Shown piece after piece: positions 47,416 through 55,531 of a DNA stretch of 64,000 bases. The DNA comes from Janthinobacterium lividum. Its GTDB lineage: Bacteria; Pseudomonadota; Gammaproteobacteria; Burkholderiales; Burkholderiaceae_D. Every line of letters starts with the position of its first letter. Positions within the stretch are counted from its first letter, which is position 1. The DNA lies in contig NZ_JAAOLY010000007.1 of assembly GCF_011601275.1 (NCBI RefSeq), positions 124,001 through 188,000 on the forward strand, read 5' to 3'. Position numbers and translations under genes: made by a program. Below the pieces are notes generated by a model. That model was not told where the DNA came from and searched no databases. It saw only the letters and a list, made by a program, of their open reading frames with translations.

Positions 47416-47826
47416 ATGCCCCGCAAACCGCTGCTGATCTTTTTGCTCACCCTGTTCCTCACCGTGCTGCAAGTGCAGTGGGCCGCCCCCGCGCAAGGCT
47501 ACGACGCCGAGGCGCTCTCCGTGCTGTCGCCCGAGGCGCTGGGCGTCTGGGCCGGCGTGCTGCTGCTGTTCCTGCAAGCCGTCTTCGCCCGCCGCGCCAT
47601 GCCCGTGCTGCGCCAGGCCGCCATCTGCACAGGCCTGCTGGCCGCCTACTGGCTGCTGGCGAACTACGTGACGTTCGACGCGCGCGTGGCCAGCTGGAGC
47701 ACCTTCTCGGCGCGGGAAATCTGGGCGCACGTGCTGCCCTCCTCCGTGATCAGCATCGCCGTCTGCGGCGCCGCTTACCTTGGCCTGAGCGGCTTCCTCC
47801 TGCGCCAGGGCCGCGTGAAAAAGTAA
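47416..47826 (+). CDS. Hypothetical inner-membrane protein
   Basis: A 136-residue protein with about four hydrophobic segments (LLIFLLTLFLTVLQVQWAAP, then VWAGVLLLFLQAVF, AAICTGLLAAYWLLANYV and VISIAVCGAAYLGLSGFLL). The first segment may be a signal anchor. No family recognised. The ATG at 47416 has no clear ribosome site; the reading frame is supported by the strong third-position GC and membrane pattern. It lies between the divergent ubiU operon and nrdD, and its 3' end is 15 bases before the FNR-like site of nrdD. A link to anaerobic respiration is only positional. Confidence 0.7.
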   Translation: MPRKPLLIFLLTLFLTVLQVQWAAPAQGYDAEALSVLSPEALGVWAGVLLLFLQAVFARRAMPVLRQAAICTGLLAAYWLLANYVTFDARVASWSTFSAREIWAHVLPSSVISIAVCGAAYLGLSGFLLRQGRVKK

Positions 47827-47840
47827 ACGGGGACGCTTTT

Positions 47841-47854
47841 TTCACCTGCATCAA
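47841..47854 (+). promoter_or_regulatory. FNR-like site upstream of nrdD
   Basis: TTCACCTGCATCAA, whose complement TTGATGCAGGTGAA has 13 of 14 bases in common with the site before ubiU. The half site ATCAA is perfect. It lies 95 bases before the nrdD start. With a TATTTA -10 candidate at 47895-47900 the centre would be near -60, a class I-type position. Confidence 0.55.
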
Positions 47855-47919
47855 GGATTCGTCACGCAACTGCACGCCCCCTTTGACGCCACCATATTTA
47901 GTGATTAATCTCCATAAAA

Positions 47920-47935
47920 ACACCGCATGTTGTGT
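47920..47935 (+). promoter_or_regulatory. Possible NrdR box before nrdD
   Basis: ACACCGCATGTTGTGT is a 16-base element with the ACAC/GTGT ends and spacing of the NrdR repressor box (ACACWATATATWGTGT), though the centre matches only partly. It lies 14 bases before the nrdD ATG. Class III reductase genes are known NrdR targets, but usually two boxes occur; a second was not found. Confidence 0.35.
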
Positions 47936-47949
47936 TTATTGGAGGTTTC

Positions 47950-49698
47950 ATGACGACGAATGCAGTTTCCCCCACACGCGGCCAGGTCGATGTCGCCGCG
48001 TCCATCAATGAATACCTGGACCGGCGCGACTGGCGTGTCAACGCCAACGCCAACCAGGGCTACTCGCTGGGCGGCCTGATACTCAATGTGTCGGGCAAGG
48101 TCATCGCCAACTACTGGCTGGACCAGGTGTATCCGCCGGAAGTGGGCGCGGCGCACCGCGAAGCGGCGCTGCACATCCACGACCTCGACATGCTGGCCGG
48201 CTATTGCGCCGGCTGGTCGCTGCGCACGCTGCTGCACGAAGGCTTGAATGGCGTGCCGGGCAAGATCGAATCGGGCCCGCCGAAACACATGTCGAGCGCC
48301 ATCGGCCAGATCGTCAATTTCCTCGGCACCCTGCAAAACGAGTGGGCCGGCGCGCAGGCGTTCAGCTCCTTCGACACCTACATGGCGCCCTACATCCGCA
48401 AGGACAGCCTGCGCTACGAAGACGTGCGCCAGTACATGCAGGAACTGATCTTCAACCTCAACGTGCCATCGCGCTGGGGCACGCAGACGCCGTTCACCAA
48501 CCTCACTTTCGACTGGGTCTGCCCGGACGACTTGCGCGAGCAAATTCCCGTCATCGCCGGCCAGGAGATGGACTTCAGCTATGGCGAGCTGCAGGCGGAA
48601 ATGGACATGATCAACCGCGCCTACATCGAGATCATGATGGCGGGCGACGCCAAGGGCAGGGTCTTCACTTTCCCCATCCCCACCTACAACATCACCGAGG
48701 ATTTCGACTGGCATAGCGACAACGCGGAACGCCTGTTCGAGATGACGGCCCGCTACGGCCTGCCCTACTTCCAGAATTTCATCAATTCGGAACTCAAGCC
48801 GAACATGATACGTTCCATGTGCTGCCGCTTGCAGCTGGACTTGCGCGAACTGCTCAAACGGGGCAATGGCCTGTTCGGTTCCGCCGAGCAGACGGGTTCC
48901 CTGGGCGTAGTCACCATCAACTGCGCGCGCCTGGGCCACTTGTGGCGCGACGACGAGCCAGCGTTGATGGCCGACCTGGACCGCCTGCTGGAACTGGGCA
49001 AGACCAGCCTGGAAATCAAGCGCCGCACCATCGAGGAACTGATGCAGCAAGGCCTGTTCCCGTACACGAAGCGCTACCTGGGCACCTTGCGCAATCACTT
49101 TTCCACCCTGGGCGTGAACGGCATCAACGAGATGATCCGCAATTTCAGCGGCGACGCTTACGACATCACGACACCGGAAGGCCATGCGCTGGCCGTGCGC
49201 CTGCTCGACCACGTGCGCGCACGCATGGTGCAATTCCAGGAAGAGACGGGCCACATGTACAACCTGGAAGCGACACCGGCCGAAGGCACGACGTACCGCT
49301 TCGCCCGCGAAGACCGCAAGCGCTATCCCGCCATCCTGCAGGCGGGTACCGCCGACAATCCGTACTACACGAATTCGTCGCAGTTGCCCGTCGGCCATAC
49401 GGACGACCCGTTCGAGGCGCTGGAATTACAGGATGCGCTGCAGCGCAAGTACACGGGCGGCACGGTGCTGCACCTGTACATGACGGAAGCGCTGTCGGAC
49501 GCCAACGCCTGCCGCGAACTGGTGAAGCGCGCGCTGAGCCGCTTTTCGCTGCCCTACATCACCGTCACGCCCACGTTTTCCATCTGTCCGCGCCACGGCT
49601 ACCTGGCCGGCAAACATGAATTCTGTCCCACCTGCGACGCGGAACTGATCGCCCGCAAGCAGTCCGATCTCGCCCACCCACTCAAGGAAACGCCATGA
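47950..49698 (+). CDS. nrdD: Anaerobic ribonucleoside-triphosphate reductase, large catalytic part (glycyl radical domain split off)
   Basis: A 582-residue class III reductase barrel, which makes deoxyribonucleotides without oxygen. Active-site cysteines are placed in DMLAGYCAGWSL (Cys86) and IRSMCCRLQL (Cys291/292); NCARLGHLW marks Cys325. A C-terminal zinc site reads CPRHGYLAGKHEFCPTC. It stops just after this, so the glycyl radical segment (R-x-x-G-Y) expected at the end is missing; it is encoded by the next gene (49695). The ATG at 47950 has GGAGG ahead of it. FNR-like and NrdR-like sites lie upstream. Confidence 0.9.
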   Translation: MTTNAVSPTRGQVDVAASINEYLDRRDWRVNANANQGYSLGGLILNVSGKVIANYWLDQVYPPEVGAAHREAALHIHDLDMLAGYCAGWSLRTLLHEGLNGVPGKIESGPPKHMSSAIGQIVNFLGTLQNEWAGAQAFSSFDTYMAPYIRKDSLRYEDVRQYMQELIFNLNVPSRWGTQTPFTNLTFDWVCPDDLREQIPVIAGQEMDFSYGELQAEMDMINRAYIEIMMAGDAKGRVFTFPIPTYNITEDFDWHSDNAERLFEMTARYGLPYFQNFINSELKPNMIRSMCCRLQLDLRELLKRGNGLFGSAEQTGSLGVVTINCARLGHLWRDDEPALMADLDRLLELGKTSLEIKRRTIEELMQQGLFPYTKRYLGTLRNHFSTLGVNGINEMIRNFSGDAYDITTPEGHALAVRLLDHVRARMVQFQEETGHMYNLEATPAEGTTYRFAREDRKRYPAILQAGTADNPYYTNSSQLPVGHTDDPFEALELQDALQRKYTGGTVLHLYMTEALSDANACRELVKRALSRFSLPYITVTPTFSICPRHGYLAGKHEFCPTCDAELIARKQSDLAHPLKETP

Positions 49699-49895
49699 AC
49701 GCACGTCCCGACTTCACTCCCGCCATCACCCTGCTCGACACGGAACGCCAGCGCTGCGAAATCTGGACGCGCGTGATGGGCTACCACCGCCCCGTCGCCT
49801 CGTTCAACATCGGCAAGCAGGGCGAATTCCACGAGCGCCAGTATTTTACGGAAGCGAGCGCCCGCGTGGGCCAGCCCGCCTGCCATGGCGGCTGA
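49695..49895 (+). CDS. Separate glycyl-radical domain of class III ribonucleotide reductase
   Basis: A 66-residue protein whose core RCEIWTRVMGYHRPVASFNI (20-39) is the C-terminal glycyl radical segment of NrdD proteins, with Gly29 in R-V-M-G-Y as the radical site. The following NIGKQGEFHERQYFTE is also conserved in full-length enzymes. Its ATG overlaps the nrdD stop (ATGA), and the reading frame is -1 relative to nrdD, so the split could be by an old frameshift or a genuine two-subunit design, as with GrcA for pyruvate formate-lyase. The good conservation and own start favour a working subunit. Confidence 0.85.
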   Translation: MNARPDFTPAITLLDTERQRCEIWTRVMGYHRPVASFNIGKQGEFHERQYFTEASARVGQPACHGG

Positions 49896-50592
49896 ACTGA
49901 AAGTGGGCGGCCTGACGCCCTTTTCCGCCACCGACTACCCGGGCAAGCTGGCGGCCGTGGTCTTCGTGCAGGGCTGCCCCTGGCGTTGCGGCTATTGCCA
50001 CAATCCGCACTTGCAGGCGCGCACGCCCGAGGGCGCCATGCCCTGGCAGGACGTCTTGACCTGGCTGCGCCGCAGAACGGGCCTGGTCGACGCCGTCGTC
50101 TTCAGCGGCGGCGAGGCCTGCATGGATCCGGCGCTGGGGCGCGCCATGCAGGACGTCAAGACACTGGGGTTCGGCATCGGCCTGCACACGGCCTGCATCT
50201 ATCCGCAGCGCCTGCAGGAAGTGCTGCCCCTGGTCGACTGGGTGGGCTTCGACATCAAGGCGCCGTTTGCCGACTATCGTCATGTGACCCGCGTGGCCGG
50301 CAGCGGCGACCCCGCGCGCGCCTGCCTGGACGCCATCCTCGCCAGCGGCGTCGCCTACGAGTGTCGCACCACCGCCCACCCGGATCTGCTGCCGGACGAA
50401 CAGCTGCTGGCCCTGGCCGCCACCCTGGCCGCGAAAGGCGTCGACAATTACGTGCTGCAGCAGTTCCGCGCCGAAGGCTGCGCGGATGCGGCGCTGTCCG
50501 GCCGCCCCCTGCACGGCTATCCATCGGCGCCTGTTCTGGCGCAAATCGGCGCCATGTTTCCCCGTTTTACATTCCGTAATCATGGCAATTGA
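49885..50592 (+). CDS. nrdG: Anaerobic ribonucleoside-triphosphate reductase activating protein
   Basis: A 235-residue radical SAM enzyme that generates the glycyl radical on the reductase. The cluster motif C-x3-C-x2-C is at GCPWRCGYCHN (Cys31, Cys35, Cys38), with the SAM-binding VVFSGGEACMDPAL. Its start overlaps the small glycyl-radical gene by 11 bases, so the three genes nrdD, radical subunit and nrdG are co-translated. Length and motifs fit the longer NrdG/pyruvate formate-lyase-activase-like group (TIGR02495-like) rather than the 154-residue E. coli NrdG. Confidence 0.9.
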   Translation: MAAELKVGGLTPFSATDYPGKLAAVVFVQGCPWRCGYCHNPHLQARTPEGAMPWQDVLTWLRRRTGLVDAVVFSGGEACMDPALGRAMQDVKTLGFGIGLHTACIYPQRLQEVLPLVDWVGFDIKAPFADYRHVTRVAGSGDPARACLDAILASGVAYECRTTAHPDLLPDEQLLALAATLAAKGVDNYVLQQFRAEGCADAALSGRPLHGYPSAPVLAQIGAMFPRFTFRNHGN

Positions 50593-50740
50593 GCCTGCAG
50601 CCACATAATTGCTGAAAGCTTCACAAAATTCCCCGTTCTGCAACGCTGAAATGTCTTGCGTGCTGTAATGTATCAACTGTGCCGCGCACCACGCGCAGCC
50701 CATCTGATTCCTCACTCCGCATTACAGATAAGCGTCATCC
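50593..50740. other. Intergenic region before the peptide synthetase
   Basis: About 150 bases with lower GC than its flanks. No terminator after nrdG and no clear promoter box were identified, though TTGCGTGCTGTAATGTATCA near 50655-50674 could hold a weak promoter. Confidence 0.25.
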
Positions 50741-53700
50741 ATGAACGATTTCACCGCAGTCAGTCCAGGCCTCCCATCCACCCACGCCGACATTCTGTAC
50801 GGCCCGCCGCGACCGGATCTGCTGCGCGAGGAAGTGCTGGCCGACCTGCTGGAAGCGACGGCCCGCCGCTGCCCCGAGCAAATCGCCCTGATCGACGGCG
50901 CGCGCCGCACCACCTATGCGGAACTCGATGCCCAGGCGGGCCTGGCCGCGTCACGCCTGGTGGCGGCCGGCGTCAAGCCCGGCGACATCGTGGGACTGTG
51001 GCTGCCGCGCGGCGCCCATTTGCTGCTGATGCAGGCTGCCATCGCCAAGGCGGGCGCCGCCTGGCTGCCCGTCGACGAAGACACGCCCGTCGAGCGCCTG
51101 CAAGTGTGCCTCGATGACGCGAACGGCTTTGGTGTCGTCAGCTGCGCCCAATTCGCGCCGCGCCTGGCCGAGGCAGGCATCGGCCGCCCCGTATGGACGG
51201 CGGAAAGCCTGCTGGCCCCCGCCACGCCGGGCGAACAGCTGCCTGCGCGCGGCGCCGTGTTGCCCGAACACCCGGCGTACGTGATCTACACGTCCGGCTC
51301 CACGGGCAAGCCGAAGGGCATATTGATCAACCAGCGCAGCATCTGCCACTTCCTGCGCAGCGAAAACGCCGTGCTGGAAGTGGCGCAGTCCGACACCGTC
51401 TACCAGGGCTTTTCCGTCGCCTTCGACATGTCGTTCGAGGAAATCTGGATCGCCTACCTGGTAGGCGCCACCCTGTGGCTGGGACCCAAGGAGATTTCGG
51501 GCGACCCGGAAGCCTTGCCGCGCGCGCTGGCCGACAACAAGGTCACCGTTCTGCACGCCGTACCAACCTTGCTGGCCCTGTTCGCCGAGGAAGTACCGAG
51601 CCTGCGCCTGATCAACCTGGGCGGCGAGATGTGCCCGGAGTCGCTCGTCGAGCGCTGGTCGCGCCCGGGCCGCGCCATGTTCAATACCTATGGCCCCACG
51701 GAAGCGACCGTCTCGTGCAGCCTGGCGCGCCTGCGCCCCGGCGAGCCTGTGACCATCGGCACGCCGCTGCCCAACTACGGCTTGCTGGTGCTGCAGGTGG
51801 CCGAGCCGGGAGAAAACCGTCCCTTGACTTTGCTGGCGCGCGGCGAGACGGGTGAGCTGTGCATCATCGGCCCCGGACTGGCCGAGGGCTACCTGGGCCG
51901 GCCCGACCTGACGGTGGAAAAATTCCTGCCCAATCCCTGGAGCACGGGCCCCGACGACGCGCGCCTGTACCGCACGGGCGACCTGGCGCGCATCGATCCT
52001 GACGGCCAGGTGCTGTGCCTGGGCCGCGCCGACGACCAGGTGAAAATTCGCGGCTTCCGCGTGGAGCTGGGCGAGATCGAAGCCGTGCTGGCGCAGCAAA
52101 CGGGCGTGGGCACGGTGGCCGTCCTGCTGCGCAAGGATGACGGCATCGACCAGCTGGTGGCCTACATCGTCGGCAGCGACGATGCGCCGGCCGACGCCCT
52201 GGCCGCGAAAACCCTGCGCGCGGCATTGAACCTGCACTTGCCGCCATATATGGTGCCGGGCCGTTTTGAATTGCTGCCACTGATGCCGCGCCTCACTTCC
52301 GGCAAGATCGACCGGAAGGCCTTGAAAGCCATGCCCCTGTCCGCACCGCCGCCTGGCGAAGCGGGTGAATCGGACGTACCGGAAACGCCGGCCGAAGCGG
52401 CCCTGTTCGCGGCGCTGGCCAAGCTGTTCCCGGGCCAGGCGATCTTGCGCCAGCTGGACTTCTTCAGCGATCTCGGTGGCCATTCCTTCCTGGCCGCGCG
52501 CCTGGCGTCCGCCCTGCGCGCCGATCCGGCCTACGCCCACATGACGGTGCGCGACATTTACCAGAACCGGCAGATCGGCAAGATCGCCGCCGTGCTGAAC
52601 GAAGCGCCCGCGCTGGCCACGCCGGAAGCGGAATGGACGCCGCCGTCGGCACTGAAGCGCTGGATCTGCGGCGCGGCGCAGGCGGCGGCCGTGCCTGGTC
52701 TCGTCACCCTGCGCATGGCGCAGTGGATGGCGCCGTTCTTCACCTACCACTTCTTCACGGGCGACACGGGCGACACCGTGCCGCGCGCCATCGCTGCCTC
52801 CATCGGCGTGTTTTTACTCGCGACCCTGGCCGAATTTGCCATTGCGATTGCCGGCAAGTGGCTGATCGCCGGACGTTTGAAGCCGGGCAGTTATCCGCTG
52901 TGGGGCGTCACGTATTACCGCTGGTGGCTGGCCGACCGCCTGGTCGAATCGGCGCCCGCCTACCTGCTCAGCGGCTCGTCGCTCAACAGCTGGTGGCTGC
53001 GCGCGCTGGGTGCGAATGTGGGCAAGGAAGTCGTCATCGGTTCGATGACCCTGCGCGCGCCCGACCTGCTGTCCATCGGCGACAACGTCAGCGTGGGCAA
53101 TGCCGTCAACTTTGAAAACGCCAGGGTCGAGCGGGGCCGTTTGCTGCTGGGCCAGATCAGCATCGGCGACGACGCCTGCATCAGCTCTTACGCGATCATG
53201 GAAGGCAATACCACGGTGGGCGCCTTCGGTCACCTGGAAGGACAGTCCGCGCTGGCCGATGGCGCGGCGGTACCGGCCGGACGCGTGTACACCGGCTCTC
53301 CCGCGCGCGACGTTGGCGCGTTCGACCCTGCCAGCCAGCCGCCGCGCCCCGCCGTCTCGCGCCTGCGCCTGACGGGCGAAACCGTGTTCTTCTGCTTCGG
53401 CATGGTCCTCATCGCCGTACTGTTCTTCATGCCCGTCTTCCCCACTTTTGTCCTGATCGACTGGTTCGACGAACGCGAAATGATGCCGTGGCTGCAGGGA
53501 CGCGACGTGACGACCCAGCTGGCCCGCTACTTCCTGCTGGCCTTCCCCGCCAGCGCCGTGCTGATCGTGCTGACAGCCCTGCTGTCGGCCGCCATCCGCT
53601 GGGGCGCGCTGCCGCGCTTGAAGCCGGGCAGCTCGCCCGTGCACAGCAATATCTATTGCGCCAAATGGCTGGTCAGCCATATCCAGGAATCGAGCCTGAA

Positions 53701-54796
53701 CGTCCTGCATGGCATTTACGCCACCGTGTACGCGCCGTACTGGTACCGCCTGCTGGGCGCCAAGGTCGGCAAGGGCGCCGAGATTTCCACGGCCCTGGGC
53801 GTCGTGCCCGACATGCTGACCCTGGGCGACGACACCTTCATCGCCGACGCCGTCATGCTGGGCGACGAGCAGATCGACGGCGGCTGGATGACCATGCGTC
53901 CCACCGTCATCTCGCACCGCAGCTTTGTCGGCAACGGCAGCTATATCCCGGACGGCACCGTACTGCCCGAACACGTGCTGATCGGCGTGCACACGCATGC
54001 GCCGCGCAATGAACAGATGCACAGCGGCGACACCTGGCTCGGCTCTCCGCCCATGCATTTGCCCGCGCGCGAACAGGTCAGCGGCTTTGCCGAACACCTG
54101 ACCTTCAAGCCGTCGATGTTGCGCCGCCTGGGCCGCAGCCTGATCGAAGCGTTCCGCATCGTCGCGCCGCACGCCGTGGTGATCGCCGTCGGCTATACCC
54201 TCGTGCTGGACGTGATGCCGATCGCGGGCGCCGGGCGCTGGGGCGAAGTGGTGGGCGACCTGGCCATTGCCGGCCTGGCCTACGGCATCGGCAATTTTTT
54301 GGTGGTGGTGCTGTTCAAGTGGCTGCTGCTGGGCCGCTACCGCAAGCACGCGGCGCCCATGTGGACGCCGTTCGTGTGGATTTCGGAAGGCGTGACCAAT
54401 CTGTACGAAGGCATCGCCGTGCCCAACTTCATGCGCTACCTGCGCGGCACGCCGTGGCTGCCGCTGGCTTTCCGTCTGATGGGCTGCAAAATCGGCCGCG
54501 GCGTCTACATGGACACGACGGACATCACGGAATTCGACTGCGTGCACATCGGCGACTACAGCGAATTGAACGCCCTTACCTGTCCACAGACGCATCTGTT
54601 CGAAGACCGGGTGATGAAGATCGACCACGTGGAGATCGGCCAGCGCGTCTACATGGGCCCGCGCAGCTCCGTGCTGTACAGCGCCAAGGTGGGCGACAAT
54701 GCGCGCCTGGGGCCATTGACCCTGGTGATGAAGGGTGAGCACATCCCCGCCGGCAGCAACTGGGCGGGCTGCCCTGCCGCGCCTCTGCGTAGCTGA
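50741..54796 (+). CDS. Pls/PosA-type single-module non-ribosomal peptide synthetase with membrane left-handed beta-helix C-terminus
   Basis: A 1351-residue synthetase. Adenylation domain about 35-535 with A3 YTSGSTGKPKGILI (183-196), A5 NTYGPTEATVS (315-325), A7 YRTGDLARI (410-418) and A10 SGKIDRKAL (520-528, Lys522). Carrier domain with DLGGHSFLAARL (Ser582). The C-terminal 700 residues alternate membrane helices with hexapeptide-repeat (left-handed beta-helix) blocks, the architecture of poly-lysine synthetase Pls and the terminal domain TIGR02353. Hand alignment to GrsA gives a pocket code D-M-E-H-N-G-T-V-S-K with an acidic residue (Glu233), which fits a basic amino acid such as Lys, Orn or beta-Lys. 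The carrier is activated by the PPTase encoded next. No condensation or thioesterase domain. Confidence 0.9.
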   Translation: MNDFTAVSPGLPSTHADILYGPPRPDLLREEVLADLLEATARRCPEQIALIDGARRTTYAELDAQAGLAASRLVAAGVKPGDIVGLWLPRGAHLLLMQAAIAKAGAAWLPVDEDTPVERLQVCLDDANGFGVVSCAQFAPRLAEAGIGRPVWTAESLLAPATPGEQLPARGAVLPEHPAYVIYTSGSTGKPKGILINQRSICHFLRSENAVLEVAQSDTVYQGFSVAFDMSFEEIWIAYLVGATLWLGPKEISGDPEALPRALADNKVTVLHAVPTLLALFAEEVPSLRLINLGGEMCPESLVERWSRPGRAMFNTYGPTEATVSCSLARLRPGEPVTIGTPLPNYGLLVLQVAEPGENRPLTLLARGETGELCIIGPGLAEGYLGRPDLTVEKFLPNPWSTGPDDARLYRTGDLARIDPDGQVLCLGRADDQVKIRGFRVELGEIEAVLAQQTGVGTVAVLLRKDDGIDQLVAYIVGSDDAPADALAAKTLRAALNLHLPPYMVPGRFELLPLMPRLTSGKIDRKALKAMPLSAPPPGEAGESDVPETPAEAALFAALAKLFPGQAILRQLDFFSDLGGHSFLAARLASALRADPAYAHMTVRDIYQNRQIGKIAAVLNEAPALATPEAEWTPPSALKRWICGAAQAAAVPGLVTLRMAQWMAPFFTYHFFTGDTGDTVPRAIAASIGVFLLATLAEFAIAIAGKWLIAGRLKPGSYPLWGVTYYRWWLADRLVESAPAYLLSGSSLNSWWLRALGANVGKEVVIGSMTLRAPDLLSIGDNVSVGNAVNFENARVERGRLLLGQISIGDDACISSYAIMEGNTTVGAFGHLEGQSALADGAAVPAGRVYTGSPARDVGAFDPASQPPRPAVSRLRLTGETVFFCFGMVLIAVLFFMPVFPTFVLIDWFDEREMMPWLQGRDVTTQLARYFLLAFPASAVLIVLTALLSAAIRWGALPRLKPGSSPVHSNIYCAKWLVSHIQESSLNVLHGIYATVYAPYWYRLLGAKVGKGAEISTALGVVPDMLTLGDDTFIADAVMLGDEQIDGGWMTMRPTVISHRSFVGNGSYIPDGTVLPEHVLIGVHTHAPRNEQMHSGDTWLGSPPMHLPAREQVSGFAEHLTFKPSMLRRLGRSLIEAFRIVAPHAVVIAVGYTLVLDVMPIAGAGRWGEVVGDLAIAGLAYGIGNFLVVVLFKWLLLGRYRKHAAPMWTPFVWISEGVTNLYEGIAVPNFMRYLRGTPWLPLAFRLMGCKIGRGVYMDTTDITEFDCVHIGDYSELNALTCPQTHLFEDRVMKIDHVEIGQRVYMGPRSSVLYSAKVGDNARLGPLTLVMKGEHIPAGSNWAGCPAAPLRS

Positions 54797-54805
54797 TTGC
54801 AGCTG

Positions 54806-55333
54806 ATGGATGCCACGGTGTTCTGGTCGACGAACGGCGTACTGGTGATTGGCATTGTGCCGCCGCCGTCACGCATGGAAGCACGGGCGCAACTTCGCCA
54901 GGCCGTATGCGAGGCGGCGGCCCAGTGGCTGAAGCTGGATATCGAGACCATCTCGGTGGAGTCAACGCCGGGCGCCCCTCCCCGCCTGTTGTTTCCCGGC
55001 GGCGTTGCGGGCCTGTCGTTCAGCCATGACGAGGGAATCTCGCTGGCCGCCATCGGCCTGCATGGCCCTGTCGGCATCGACGTGATGCGGGTACAGGACA
55101 TCCCCGACTGGTTCATTCTGGCGCGCGATTATCTGGGGCCGCAGGTGGCCGAAGCACTGGCCGCCTGCCCCGCCGAGCAGCGCCCATTGGCGCTGGCGCA
55201 AGCGTGGACGGCGCGCGAGGCGGCGCTGAAGTGTGCGGGTTTACAATTGATGGAGTGGGATGGGACAGCACAGGTTTGCCGCTCGCATGCCTTGCCCCTG
55301 CCCGCCCCCTACGTCGCGACCCTGGCATATTAA
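54806..55333 (+). CDS. 4'-phosphopantetheinyl transferase, Sfp-type
   Basis: A 175-residue, single-domain-sized member of the Sfp superfamily. The magnesium and CoA motifs are present: LSFSHDEGISLAAIG, GIDVMRVQ (about 95) and AWTAREAALKCAG (about 138-150; Glu and Lys of the W-x-x-K-E-A-x-x-K motif, here AREAALK). It moves the phosphopantetheine arm of CoA to Ser582 of the synthetase encoded just upstream, so it is probably its dedicated activator. The ATG at 54806 is chosen; a TTG 9 bases earlier is also possible. Shorter than Sfp (224 aa), with a weakly conserved N-terminus. Confidence 0.85.
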   Translation: MDATVFWSTNGVLVIGIVPPPSRMEARAQLRQAVCEAAAQWLKLDIETISVESTPGAPPRLLFPGGVAGLSFSHDEGISLAAIGLHGPVGIDVMRVQDIPDWFILARDYLGPQVAEALAACPAEQRPLALAQAWTAREAALKCAGLQLMEWDGTAQVCRSHALPLPAPYVATLAY

Positions 55334-55428
55334 TCTTCTTTGCCGCTACCGCTACCGCCAATCTGGACGAAAATCAGTTTTACGATAATACTGACGAGCA
55401 GTCCCAGCACCCCGATCAATTCCAGCAT
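55330..55428 (-). CDS. Possible small membrane protein, 32 aa
   Basis: MLELIGVLGLLVSIIVKLIF followed by VQIGGSGSGKED: one membrane helix with a hydrophilic C-terminal tail. A strong ribosome site (AAAGGAAAGG) is just upstream. It lies between the PPTase stop, which it overlaps by 4 bases, and the divergent LysR gene. Small single-helix proteins are common regulators of transporters or enzymes, but function is unknown and the call rests on the ribosome site and the hydrophobic pattern. Confidence 0.5.
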   Translation of the reverse strand: MLELIGVLGLLVSIIVKLIFVQIGGSGSGKED

Positions 55429-55531
55429 GGCCTTTCCTTTGCAGTGACAGCAGACGAGGCCACTGTACCGCGAACGGCAGTGCCGGGCCAATATCAAATC
55501 AGGCAGTCTCCGATCTCGAAAAGGCATACGA

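Noticed and set aside
47254-47730. An N-terminal extension of ubiU to 47730
   Set aside because: It would cross the promoter, the FNR-like site and the start of the membrane-protein gene; UbiU homology begins at 47253.
52814-54742. A 642-codon minus-strand frame inside the peptide synthetase gene
   Set aside because: Antisense shadow of the synthetase C-terminal half; composition is repetitive in His, Gln and Asp and there is no ribosome site or motif.
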